DNA of 64,000 bases from JAOPZW01 sp963806015 (GTDB lineage: Bacteria > Actinomycetota > Thermoleophilia > Solirubrobacterales > Solirubrobacteraceae): the NCBI GenBank assembly GCA_963806015.1, contig CAWDWM010000007.1:1-64000 (forward strand), written 5' to 3'. The translations under genes were made by a program, and so were the position numbers. Below, one piece after another: positions 34,201-42,150 of the stretch. The first letter of the stretch is position 1, and each line of letters opens with the position of its first letter. The notes below the pieces were generated by a model that saw only the letters and a program-made list of their open reading frames with translations, searched no databases and had not been told where the DNA came from.

Positions 34201-35097
34201 CTACGCAGACGGGGAAAGCGGAATCTCGCAGCGAACCGCGGTCTGGCCGGCGTAGGGGACGTAGGAGTCGCGTCCCAGGCCGCAGTCGATCGATGGTGCC
34301 CCGACCAGGTCGATGGTGTCGTTGCCGAGACCGCCGAAGACCGTCCCGAGGATCTGCGCGCTGCCGGTGATCACATCCGGCCCGAGTCCGCCGTCGACCG
34401 TCGCCGCCACGAAGGTGAACGCACTGCCCCCGAGGATGATGCGGTCGGCGCCGAGTCCGCCTCGCACCGAACCGCCCACGAAGGTCCCGCTGGTGGAGAT
34501 GGTGTCGTTGCCGAGCCCGCCGCTGATCTCGATCGGATCGCCGTTGGTGTTGACCCGGTCGATGGTGTCGTCGCCCGGGCCGCCGTTCACCGTGTAGGCG
34601 CTGCCGGTGGGGACCGTCGCCCCGCCCGAGAGCACATCGTCACCGAAGCCGCCGTTCACCTCGACTCCAGTGGCGAAGTTGGACGTGAAGACGTCGGACG
34701 TGTCGTTCATGTCGCCGAGATCGAGTACGAAGTCCTGGACGTTCATGCCGGTTGCGGGATCGTCGACCACGCACGTGGCTTCAGTGGGCGACACCTGAGT
34801 GCACCCGAGACCTGCCGTGAGGCCGGCTGTGTCGCTGACCGCGTATCCGAAGAGCCCCGCAGGCGCGGTGTCGCGGACCGTGACATGGTTGACCTCGCCA
34901 TGCTTCGCGACGAGGCGCAGCACGCCCGCGTTGCCCACCGCCAGCGTCGAAGCGCCCGCGGCGCCCGCGAAGGCAAGCATCGCGATCACGCAGCTCGCCG
35001 CCAGCGCCAAGCACCTCAGGATGTGGCGCTTGTTCTGCGCCCTGGCGCTCGGCCGTTCGTCGCGAAACGGAGGCCTGTGAAGGTTCTGGACAACCAT
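34201..35097 (-). CDS. Secreted RTX-like calcium-binding repeat protein
   Basis: This 298-residue protein starts MVVQNLHRPPFRDERPSARA, unusual for its long basic region before the signal helix (LALAASCVIAMLAFAGAAGA, cleavage near GAS). The mature part has an N-terminal beta domain with two Cys (GCTQVSPTEATCVVDD). Degenerate RTX nonapeptides follow: NGGFGDDVLSGG, NGGPGDDTIDRV, SGGLGNDTISTS, RGGLGADRIILG, DGGLGPDVITGS and FGGLGNDTIDLV. These GGxGxDxI units form calcium-binding beta-rolls. It ends with a Cys pair (SIDCGLGRDSY, AVRCEI). A strong AAGGAG site lies 10 nt before the ATG. The sequence is richer in Asp/Asn/Thr and visibly lower in G+C than its neighbours. Confidence 0.85.
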   Translation of the reverse strand: MVVQNLHRPPFRDERPSARAQNKRHILRCLALAASCVIAMLAFAGAAGASTLAVGNAGVLRLVAKHGEVNHVTVRDTAPAGLFGYAVSDTAGLTAGLGCTQVSPTEATCVVDDPATGMNVQDFVLDLGDMNDTSDVFTSNFATGVEVNGGFGDDVLSGGATVPTGSAYTVNGGPGDDTIDRVNTNGDPIEISGGLGNDTISTSGTFVGGSVRGGLGADRIILGGSAFTFVAATVDGGLGPDVITGSAQILGTVFGGLGNDTIDLVGAPSIDCGLGRDSYVPYAGQTAVRCEIPLSPSA

Positions 35098-35260
35098 CGC
35101 GCCTTCTCCTTTGGTTGGACCCGAGCGCGGAGCACGCCGATTGAACTCAGTATGGGGACGCCGACGAGATCGCGCATCCGTAGCCACTACCTGTCGGACG
35201 TACGCATTGCACCGGGTCGCTAGAGTTCGACACACCGTCAACCGACCAGGAGCGACAGCA

Positions 35261-36811
35261 GTGGCCACCGTCGACGAGCACCCCGCCGCGACCAACGGCA
35301 CCGCCGCCGCGGCGGGCGACATCGCGGTCGAGAACCCCGCCACGGGCGAGGTCATCGCCCACGTGCCGGACATGACCGCGGAGCAGGTGGCCGACCTCGC
35401 GCGCGCCGCGCGCGCCGCGCAGCCGGCATGGGAGGCGCTGGGGTTCGAGGGTCGCGGCCGCATCCTGCGCCGCGCCCAGAAGTGGGTCGTCGACCATTCC
35501 GAGCGCCTGATCCAGACGATCGTCTCGGAGACCGGCAAGGCCTACGAGGACGCCCTCATCGCCGAGGTCATGTACGGCGCCAACGCCTTCGGCTTCTGGT
35601 CGAAGAACGCCCCGGCCTTCCTGGCGGATGAGCGCGTCAAGACCGCGGCGCCGCTGCTGAAGGGCAAGAAGCTGGTGCTGCGGTACCGGCCGCTGGGCCT
35701 CGTCGGTGTCATCGGACCGTGGAACTACCCGCTGACCAACTCCTTCGGCGACTGCATCCCCGCGCTGGCGGCGGGAAACGCAGTGATCCTGAAGCCCAGC
35801 GAGGTCACGCCGCTGACGAGCCTGCTGCTGGCCGACGCGCTGCGCGAGTGCGGCATGCCCGAGGACGTCTTCGCCGTCGCCACCGGGACCGGCGAGACGG
35901 GTGCCGCGGTGATCGACCAGGTCGACATGATCAACTTCACCGGCTCGACGGCCACCGGCCGCAAGATCATGATCAGGGCGGCCCAGACGCTGACGCCCGT
36001 GTCACTGGAGCTCGGCGGCAAGGACCCGATGATCGTCCTGGCCGACGCCGACCTCGAGCGCGCGGCCAACCACGCCGTCTACTACTCGATGTTCAACGGC
36101 GGGCAGACGTGCGTCAGCATCGAGCGCGTCTATGTCGAGGCGCCGGTGTATGACGACTTCGTGGCCAGGGTCACCGAGAAGGCGCGGGGATTGCGCAATG
36201 CGCGCTCCACCGCCCCCGGGACGGCCGACGTCGGCGCGATCACCTTCCCGCCGCAGGTCGCGATCGTCGAGCGCCACGTACAGGACGCCCGCGACAAGGG
36301 CGCGCGCGTGCTGGTCGGCGGCGAGCGCGGCCATGAGGGCGAGAACGGGCACTGGTACGAGCCGACCGTGCTCGTCGACGTCGACCACACGATGGAGTGC
36401 ATGCGCGAGGAGACCTTCGGCCCGACCCTGCCGATCATGAAGGTGGCCGACGCGGAGGAGGCCATTCGCCTGGCCAACGACTCTCAGTACGGCTTGGGCG
36501 CCTCGGTGTTCTCCAAGGACACCGCGCGCGGCGAAGCGGTGGCGCGGCGCATCGAGGCCGGCGCCGTCTGCATCAACGACGCGCTCGTCAACTACTCGGC
36601 GCTCGAGCTGCCGATGGGCGGCGTGAAGTCCAGCGGCATGGGCCACCGCCACGGCGCAGGGGGCATTCGCAAGTACACGCACCAGCAGGCGTTGCTGACC
36701 TCGCGGCTGCACGCGAAGAAGGACCTGCACATGTATCCGTACACCGCGAAGATGACCGGGCGCCTGAGCAAGCTCGTGCGCTTCCTCTACGGGCGCGGCA
36801 AGCGCGAGTAG
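35261..36811 (+). CDS. Aldehyde dehydrogenase (succinic semialdehyde dehydrogenase-like)
   Basis: The 516-residue NAD(P)-dependent dehydrogenase has catalytic Cys in MFNGGQTCVSIERVYV, catalytic Glu in VSLELGGKDPM, and VIGPWNYPLTNSFG and NFTGSTATGRKI for cofactor binding. The C-terminal tail (MYPYTAKMTGRLSKLVRFLY) and the PLLKGKKLVLRYRPLGLVGV block resemble actinobacterial GabD2-type succinic semialdehyde dehydrogenases, but the substrate is not proven. The GTG at 35261 is preceded by CCAGGAGCG about 9 nt upstream. It is divergent from the RTX-like gene; the 163-bp gap holds no other gene. Confidence 0.92.
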   Translation: MATVDEHPAATNGTAAAAGDIAVENPATGEVIAHVPDMTAEQVADLARAARAAQPAWEALGFEGRGRILRRAQKWVVDHSERLIQTIVSETGKAYEDALIAEVMYGANAFGFWSKNAPAFLADERVKTAAPLLKGKKLVLRYRPLGLVGVIGPWNYPLTNSFGDCIPALAAGNAVILKPSEVTPLTSLLLADALRECGMPEDVFAVATGTGETGAAVIDQVDMINFTGSTATGRKIMIRAAQTLTPVSLELGGKDPMIVLADADLERAANHAVYYSMFNGGQTCVSIERVYVEAPVYDDFVARVTEKARGLRNARSTAPGTADVGAITFPPQVAIVERHVQDARDKGARVLVGGERGHEGENGHWYEPTVLVDVDHTMECMREETFGPTLPIMKVADAEEAIRLANDSQYGLGASVFSKDTARGEAVARRIEAGAVCINDALVNYSALELPMGGVKSSGMGHRHGAGGIRKYTHQQALLTSRLHAKKDLHMYPYTAKMTGRLSKLVRFLYGRGKRE

Positions 36812-36814
36812 ACG

Positions 36815-37255
36815 CTACGCGGCGGGCTCGGGCGCGTCCGCGCCGCCGAGCCACGCGAGCACGGCGCGGCGCAGGAAGCGCCAGTCGTCGCCGATCTTGC
36901 GCCCGGGCAGCTCGCCGGCGTCGGCGAGCGCGCGCACGGCATCGGGGTCGGTCTGCAGCAGCTCGGCCGCCTGCTCGGCGGTCAGCACCTCCGCCGCTGC
37001 GGCGGGCGAGAAGTCGGCGCGCCCGACGACCACCTCGGCGTCGCGGGGGAGCGGCATCGCAAAGGGGGGCGGGGCCGGGCGGTGCCAGATCACGTCGGCG
37101 TCGTCGAGGCGGTCGGCCACCAGCCGGCGCACGATGTCGCGCTTGGGCATCCGCCGCTCGAAGGCGAAGCGATCGAGCTTCTCGGCCTCCTCGAGCGGGA
37201 GGCGGACGAACAGGGCCGCGGTCTCGTCGGCGCGGCGCTTGCGCTGTTTGGCCAT
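36815..37255 (-). CDS. Ribbon-helix-helix / HTH DNA-binding protein
   Basis: This 146-residue protein appears to combine two DNA-binding modules. The N-terminus (ETAALFVRLPLEEAEKLDRF, then KRDIVRRLVADRL) fits a ribbon-helix-helix motif. The C-terminus (EVLTAEQAAELLQTDPDAVR, then ELPGRKIGDDWRFLRRAVLA) is an excisionase/MerR-like winged HTH of the helix-turn-helix_17 type. The middle is a Pro-rich linker. It starts at the ATG at 37255 and is divergent from the OmpR-type regulator; two palindromes lie in the shared 101-bp promoter region. It may repress itself or the neighbouring two-component genes. Confidence 0.8.
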   Translation of the reverse strand: MAKQRKRRADETAALFVRLPLEEAEKLDRFAFERRMPKRDIVRRLVADRLDDADVIWHRPAPPPFAMPLPRDAEVVVGRADFSPAAAAEVLTAEQAAELLQTDPDAVRALADAGELPGRKIGDDWRFLRRAVLAWLGGADAPEPAA

Positions 37256-37273
37256 ACCGTGACGATAGCTCAG

Positions 37274-37289
37274 GGATATCAAGATATCC
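37274..37289. promoter_or_regulatory. Perfect palindrome GGATATC-AA-GATATCC, likely operator
   Basis: A perfect 7+2+7 inverted repeat lies 18 bp upstream of the RHH/HTH gene start, in an A/T-rich patch within GC-rich DNA. A ribbon-helix-helix dimer or MerR-like protein could bind it. Autoregulation is the simplest reading; no binding data can be seen. Confidence 0.55.
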
Positions 37290-37294
37290 AGAGC

Positions 37295-37332
37295 TGGAGC
37301 GCTCCAATGGCCGTCTGCCTTTACATGGCCGT
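37295..37332. promoter_or_regulatory. Second palindrome and direct repeats in the divergent promoter region
   Basis: TGGAGCGCTCCA at 37295-37306 is a perfect 12-bp palindrome. It is followed by ATGGCCGT at 37307-37314 and again at 37325-37332, an 18-bp spaced direct repeat. Direct repeats upstream of OmpR-type regulators are often their own binding sites. These lie 25-62 bp upstream of the regulator start at 37357. Confidence 0.45.
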
Positions 37333-37356
37333 TATCTAGTCCACACTACGTTGACC

Positions 37357-38019
37357 ATGCCCATGCGCGTCCTCATTGCCGAAGACGAGCCCCGGCTCGC
37401 CGAGGCGCTAGCGCGCGGCCTACGCCGCAACGGATTCGCGGTCGACGTCGCCCTCGACGGCAACCAGGCTCTGAAGCGAACGTCGGTCGTCGACTACGAC
37501 GTCGTCGTCCTCGACCGCGACCTGCCCTATGTGCACGGCGACGAGGTCTGCCGCCAGCTCGTGGGCGCCGAGCGCCCACCGCGGATCCTCATGCTCACCG
37601 CCGCGGCCGATGTCGGGGCGCGCGTGGAGGGGCTCAACCTCGGCGCCGACGACTACCTGACCAAGCCGTTCGCGTTCGCCGAGGTCGTCGCCCGCCTGCA
37701 CGCGCTGCAGCGCCGCCACGCGGTCGTCCAGAAGCCCGTGCTGGAACGCGCGGGCGTGTGCCTCGATCCCGCGCGCCACGAGGTCACGCGCGACGGCCGG
37801 TCGGTGACGCTGAGCCCGAAGGAGTTCGGCGTGCTGCACGTCCTGCTGCGCGCCGACGGAGCGGTGGTCAGTCCCGAGACCCTGCTCGAGCGCGTGTGGG
37901 ACGAGCACGTCGACCCGTTCACCAACACCGTGCGGGTGACGGTGATGAACCTGCGGCGCAAGCTCGGAACCCCGGCCGTGATCGAGACGGTCATCGGCAC
38001 CGGCTACCGTCTGGCCTGA
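37357..38019 (+). CDS. OmpR/PhoB-family response regulator
   Basis: The 220-residue protein has a receiver domain (RVLIAEDEPRLAEALARGLR; phosphoacceptor Asp in VVVLDRDLPYVHG; Lys in DDYLTKPFAFAE) and an OmpR winged helix (LSPKEFGVLHVLLRADGAVV ... NTVRVTVMNLRRKLG ... ETVIGTGYRL). It starts at the ATG at 37357 (MPMRVLI), with another ATG at 37363. The kinase follows 4 bp after the stop, so they are cotranscribed. Confidence 0.94.
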   Translation: MPMRVLIAEDEPRLAEALARGLRRNGFAVDVALDGNQALKRTSVVDYDVVVLDRDLPYVHGDEVCRQLVGAERPPRILMLTAAADVGARVEGLNLGADDYLTKPFAFAEVVARLHALQRRHAVVQKPVLERAGVCLDPARHEVTRDGRSVTLSPKEFGVLHVLLRADGAVVSPETLLERVWDEHVDPFTNTVRVTVMNLRRKLGTPAVIETVIGTGYRLA

Positions 38020-38023
38020 GCCC

Positions 38024-39301
38024 GTGCGCCTGCCGCGCCCCTCCATCCGCCTGCGCCTCACCGCGTGGTACGCGACGATCTTCATCGCGATGGGGACCGT
38101 GCTGCTGGGCGTCTCCTACGCCGTGGTGCGCCACGAGTTCCGCGACGAGCAGGGCAAGGTCCACGTGGCCGTGGAGGAGCTCACGCCGGTCAAGTCGGGC
38201 GCGCCGACGATCCGCGTGAAGATCGCCCCGGGGATTCCGCCCGAGAACACCAACCCCGTCCGCACGCTGTCCGCGGCGGAGCGCGACGTCTATCGCCAGG
38301 CGCGCAATGCCTACGCCATCCAGGTCCACGCCGCCAACGACCGCGCGCTGAGCCACGTCCTGCTCGCCTTCGGCGGCGCCCTGCTGCTCGTCACCCTCGC
38401 CTCGGTGGCTGCGGGCTGGATGGTGGCCGGCCGCGCGCTGCGCCCGATCAGCCGCATCACGGCGACCGCGCGCTCGATCTCCGATCGCACGCTCGATGCG
38501 CGCATCGCGCTGGACGGCCCGCGCGACGAGCTGCGCGAGCTCGCCGACACCTTCGACTCGATGCTCGAGCGCCTCGAGGCGGCCTTCGAGAGCCAGCGGC
38601 GCTTCGTGGCCAACGCGTCGCACGAGCTGCGCACGCCGCTGGCGATCGTGCGCACCGAGCTCGACGTGACCCTCGACGATCCCGATGCCGACCGCGATGA
38701 GCTGCGCGCGATGGCCTACGTCGTGCGCGACGCCAACGAGCGCATGGAGCGGCTCATCGCCTCGCTGCTCGCGCTCGCCTCCAGCGAGGCGGGGATCGTG
38801 CAGACGCGTGAGGCCGACCTGGCCGAGATCGTGGCCCCCCCGCTCGACCGCGAGGGCGCCTTCGCCGCCGGCGGGGCCCTGCAGCTCGATGCCACGCTGG
38901 CGTCGGCCCCGGTCCTGGGCGATCCGGTCCTGCTCGAGCGCCTGGCCGAGAACCTGATCGAGAACGCGGTCCGCTACAACGCGGCCGTCGGCTGGGTGGA
39001 GGTGCGCACCGGGGTCGAGCGCGGCGAGGCGGTCCTGCACGTCGCCAACGCGGGCGCGCGCATCGATCCGGGCGCCGTCGAGGAGCTGCTGGAGCCCTTC
39101 CGGCGCCTCGAGTCCTCACGCGCACGCGCCACGGGCGGCTACGGGCTCGGCCTCGCCGTGGTCCGTGCCGTGGCGCAGGCCCACGGCGGCCGCGTCGCAG
39201 TGCTCGCGCGCCTCGAGGGCGGCCTCGAGGTGACGGTCTCGCTGCCAATGGCCTCCTCGGCTGCCGGCGAGCCCATCGCCAGCGCGCCGGCGCGCGCATA
39301 G
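38024..39301 (+). CDS. HAMP-domain sensor histidine kinase
   Basis: The 425-residue kinase has two membrane helices (LTAWYATIFIAMGTVLLGVS and VLLAFGGALLLVTLASVAAG) flanking an extracytoplasmic domain of about 80 residues. A HAMP domain (GRALRPISRITATARSISDR), the HisKA H-box RRFVANASHELRTPLAIVRT and an ATPase domain (LAENLIENAVRYNAAV, GYGLGLAVVRAVAQAHGG) follow. The N-box and G2 box are intact, while the G1 box (VANAGARIDPG) lacks the usual DxGxG Asp, so ATP binding may be weakened. It is paired with the regulator just upstream. Confidence 0.92.
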   Translation: MRLPRPSIRLRLTAWYATIFIAMGTVLLGVSYAVVRHEFRDEQGKVHVAVEELTPVKSGAPTIRVKIAPGIPPENTNPVRTLSAAERDVYRQARNAYAIQVHAANDRALSHVLLAFGGALLLVTLASVAAGWMVAGRALRPISRITATARSISDRTLDARIALDGPRDELRELADTFDSMLERLEAAFESQRRFVANASHELRTPLAIVRTELDVTLDDPDADRDELRAMAYVVRDANERMERLIASLLALASSEAGIVQTREADLAEIVAPPLDREGAFAAGGALQLDATLASAPVLGDPVLLERLAENLIENAVRYNAAVGWVEVRTGVERGEAVLHVANAGARIDPGAVEELLEPFRRLESSRARATGGYGLGLAVVRAVAQAHGGRVAVLARLEGGLEVTVSLPMASSAAGEPIASAPARA

Positions 39302-39343
39302 CGCGTCCATTACACCGCTTTTACTCACGGAGGTTTTACGGCC

Positions 39344-39378
39344 CCTCAGGCAGGTTTCGCATCACGCGAACCCTGAGG
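39344..39378 (+). promoter_or_regulatory. Inverted repeat overlapping the ribosome site of the binding-protein gene
   Basis: CCTCAGG (39344-39350) pairs with CCTGAGG (39372-39378), and inside them GGTTTCGC pairs with GCGAACC apart from one base. The right arm runs into the ribosome site GAGGAGGG at 39375-39382, just upstream of the GTG at 39388. As RNA it would hide the ribosome site; as DNA it could be a repressor operator. It could also be the terminator of the kinase operon. Confidence 0.55.
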
Positions 39379-39387
39379 AGGGATCAG

Positions 39388-41202
39388 GTGCACGTCTCAC
39401 GTCTTCTTCCGCTGCTGGTGGCAGCGGGTCTGTGTCTGGGTGTCGCCGCCTGCGGCAGCGACTCAGGCTCCAGCTCCAACACGAGCAGCTCTGCTCCGAA
39501 GTCCAGCGCCGCCAAGGGCGACTTCAACGGCGCCCCGCCCGGCGAGGGCAAGAAGGGCGGCCATCTGACCGCCCTGGCCGCGGGCGACGTGGACTACGTC
39601 GACCCAGGCCAGACCTACTACTCGTTCGGCTACATGATCCATTACGCGGTCAACCGCGGGCTGTACTCCTACGGCCCCGGCGACAACGAGAAGCCACGCC
39701 CGGACATCGCCGACGGCGAGCCGCAGATCTCCGCCGACCAGAAGACCATCACGGTCAAGCTCAAGAAGGGGATCAAGTTCTCGCCGCCGGTCAACCGCGA
39801 GATCACCTCCAAGGACATCAAGTACGGCTTCGAGCGCGCGTTCAGCACGCACGTGCCCTCGCCCTACGCCACGGTCTACTTCGCCGACATCGTCGGCGCG
39901 CCGACCAAGCCCGGCGCGATCAAGGACATCCCGGGCATCGAGACGCCCGACGACTCGACGATCGTCTTCAAGCTGAAGGGGCCGAGCGCGGCGCTCGTCT
40001 CGCAGGCGCTGGCCATGCCGATCTCGACGCCGGTGCCCGAGGAGTACGCCAAGAAGTTCGATGCCAAGACGCCGTCGACCTACGACCAGTACGTCGTCTT
40101 CACCGGCCCGTACATGTACAAGAACGACGCCTCGGGCAAGCTCGTCGGGCGCTCGCCGGGCAAGAGCATCGAGCTGGTCCGCAATCCCAACTGGGATGCC
40201 AAGACCGACTACCGCCCGGCCTACCTGGACTCGATCACCATCGAGGAGGGCAACGACGACGCCGTGTCCTCGGCGCGCCGTGTCCTCAACGGCAAGAGCC
40301 TCGTGCAGGGCGACGGCACCACCCCGGCGCCGGTCATCAAGCAGGCGCTCTCGCGCAACAAGGACCAGATCGCGTTCATCCCGGGCGGCGGCTACCGCTT
40401 CATCTCGATGAACTCGACGATCAAGCCGTTCGACAACCTCAACGTCCGCAAGGCGGTCGTCGCCGCCTCCGACCGCAAGGCGCTGCAGCTCACGCGCGGC
40501 GGCACCGCGGCGGGCGACCTGGCGACGCACTTCCTGCCGGTCGACTTCCCGGGCTACGAGGAGGCCGGGGGCGCCAAGGGCCCCTCGCTGGACTTCATGG
40601 CCAACCCGAGCGGCGACATGGCGCTGGCCAAGAAGTACATGCTGGCGGCCAAGAAGCAGGACCCGAGCCTGCCGATCGACGCCAACGGCATGTGGACGGA
40701 CTCGTCCCCGTTGCTGATGGTGGCCTCCAACGCCGACCCGGGCAAGAAGACCGCCGAGGTCGGGCAGGCCCAGTTCGAGAAGCTGGGCTTCAAGATCAAG
40801 TTCCGCGCCGTCCCGCAGGACACCCTCTACACGAAGTTCTGCAACGTCCCGGCGCAGAAGATCGCGATCTGCCCGAACGTCGGGTGGTTCAAGGACTTCA
40901 ACGACCCGCAGGCGGTCCTTGACGCGGTGTTCAACGGCAAGAACATCCTGCCGCAGAACAACTCCAACTGGACGCAGCTCAACGTCCCGTCCATCAACGA
41001 CGCGATGGCGAAGGCGGCGCTGCTGCCCGCAGGCCCCGAGCGCAACAAGGCGTGGGGCAACATCGACGACATGGTCACGGCGCAGGCCCCGGGCATCCCG
41101 TACCTGTGGGACAAGATCCCCACGGTCGAGGCGCCTGACGTCCGCGGCGTGGTCAACCAGTACTCCACCAGCTGGGACCTGGACTTCACCTCCCTGAAGT
41201 AG
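39388..41202 (+). CDS. Peptide/solute-binding lipoprotein of ABC family 5
   Basis: This 604-residue extracellular binding protein has a lipoprotein signal peptide ending in the lipobox VAACGS (Cys22), then a Ser-rich linker and the SBP_bac_5 fold (DVDYVDPGQTYYSFGYMIHY, LKKGIKFSPPVNREITSKDI, FISMNSTIKPFDNLNVRKAV). This family binds oligopeptides or similar solutes for ABC import. No permease or ATPase genes lie beside it, so it is an orphan here or serves as a sensor with the adjacent two-component system. The GTG start has an excellent GAGGAGGG site. Its Lys/Asn/Asp content is higher than that of neighbouring proteins. Confidence 0.92.
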   Translation: MHVSRLLPLLVAAGLCLGVAACGSDSGSSSNTSSSAPKSSAAKGDFNGAPPGEGKKGGHLTALAAGDVDYVDPGQTYYSFGYMIHYAVNRGLYSYGPGDNEKPRPDIADGEPQISADQKTITVKLKKGIKFSPPVNREITSKDIKYGFERAFSTHVPSPYATVYFADIVGAPTKPGAIKDIPGIETPDDSTIVFKLKGPSAALVSQALAMPISTPVPEEYAKKFDAKTPSTYDQYVVFTGPYMYKNDASGKLVGRSPGKSIELVRNPNWDAKTDYRPAYLDSITIEEGNDDAVSSARRVLNGKSLVQGDGTTPAPVIKQALSRNKDQIAFIPGGGYRFISMNSTIKPFDNLNVRKAVVAASDRKALQLTRGGTAAGDLATHFLPVDFPGYEEAGGAKGPSLDFMANPSGDMALAKKYMLAAKKQDPSLPIDANGMWTDSSPLLMVASNADPGKKTAEVGQAQFEKLGFKIKFRAVPQDTLYTKFCNVPAQKIAICPNVGWFKDFNDPQAVLDAVFNGKNILPQNNSNWTQLNVPSINDAMAKAALLPAGPERNKAWGNIDDMVTAQAPGIPYLWDKIPTVEAPDVRGVVNQYSTSWDLDFTSLK

Positions 41203-41232
41203 CTCCTGGCGCGCGGAGCGCGTGCACTCACC

Positions 41233-41277
41233 ACCGGGTCCCGTCGCGAACCCCTCCATCGCGCGGCGGGACCCGGT
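41233..41277 (+). terminator. Strong inverted repeat after the binding-protein gene
   Basis: ACCGGGTCCCG (41233-41243) pairs perfectly with CGGGACCCGGT (41267-41277), with an additional CGCG/CGCG pair inside. It lies 31 bp after the stop at 41202 and ends 7 bp before the next start. No T-run follows, as is common for terminators in high-G+C actinobacteria. Confidence 0.7.
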
Positions 41278-41283
41278 GCTGCC

Positions 41284-42141
41284 ATGGCAGGATGGCCGCG
41301 CATGCTGCCCGTCCTGCTCTCCCTGGCGGCCTCGAGCTGCTGGGGCATGGCCGACTTCCTCGGCGGCCTGCAGAGCAAGCGGGTGTCGGTGGCGATCGTG
41401 TTGCTGGTGGTGGAGGGGACCGGCCTCGTCGGCGTGCTGCTGATCATCGCGGCGACCGGGGAGCCGTTCCCGCAGACGCGGGCGGTGCTCCTGGCCCTGG
41501 TGGCCGGCGTGGGCGGCGTCATCGCGCTGGGCTGCTTCTACCGGGCGCTGTCCATCGGCACCATGAGCATCGTGGCGCCGATCAGCGCCACCGGGGTTGC
41601 CCTGCCGGTGGTCGTCGGGATCGCCACCGGCGACCGGCTGTCGACCATCGTCGCCGCCGGGCTGGCGGTCACCGTGATCGGCGTCGTGCTCGCCTCGCGC
41701 GAGCAACACGACAACGCAGAGCAGGCCGCGGCCGGCCGCCTCAGCGTGGGCCTGGCGCTGGTGGCCGCGGTCGGCTTCGGGTCGTACTTCGTGCTCTCCG
41801 ACGCCGCTGCCGACGACTCGGTGCTGTGGCTGCTGGCGCTCTCGCGGATCATCCCCGTGCCCGCGCTGGCGGTCTTCGCGTGGCGCCGTGGGCTGCGCCC
41901 GCCGGCCGCGCGCAGCACGCTTGTCCTCGTCGCGGCGGGCACGCTGGACTGCGGCGCCACGGCGCTCTACGGCGTGGCCAACACGAAGGGGGCGCTCAGC
42001 ATCGTCGCGGTCGTCGGCTCGCTGTATCCGGTGATGACGCTGATCCTCGCCCGCGCGGTGCTGGGGGAGCGCATCCGGCCGGTGCAGAAGGCGGGCGTCG
42101 CGGCGGCGCTGGCCGGCGTCGCCATGATCGCCGCGGGTTAG
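41284..42141 (+). CDS. EamA/DMT-family membrane transporter
   Basis: The 285-residue protein has ten predicted membrane helices in two EamA repeats (e.g. LLSLAASSCWGMADFLGGLQ, GVGGVIALGCFYRALSIGTM, IVAPISATGVALPVVVGIAT; and second-half ALSIVAVVGSLYPVMTLILA with RAVLGERIRPVQKAGVAAAL). The terminal block V.SLYPV.T..LA...LGE is the family hallmark. Relatives export amino acids or metabolites. It starts at the ATG at 41284; an ATG at 41302 begins closer to the first helix. Confidence 0.9.
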   Translation: MAGWPRMLPVLLSLAASSCWGMADFLGGLQSKRVSVAIVLLVVEGTGLVGVLLIIAATGEPFPQTRAVLLALVAGVGGVIALGCFYRALSIGTMSIVAPISATGVALPVVVGIATGDRLSTIVAAGLAVTVIGVVLASREQHDNAEQAAAGRLSVGLALVAAVGFGSYFVLSDAAADDSVLWLLALSRIIPVPALAVFAWRRGLRPPAARSTLVLVAAGTLDCGATALYGVANTKGALSIVAVVGSLYPVMTLILARAVLGERIRPVQKAGVAAALAGVAMIAAG

Positions 42142-42150
42142 CCTGACGGG

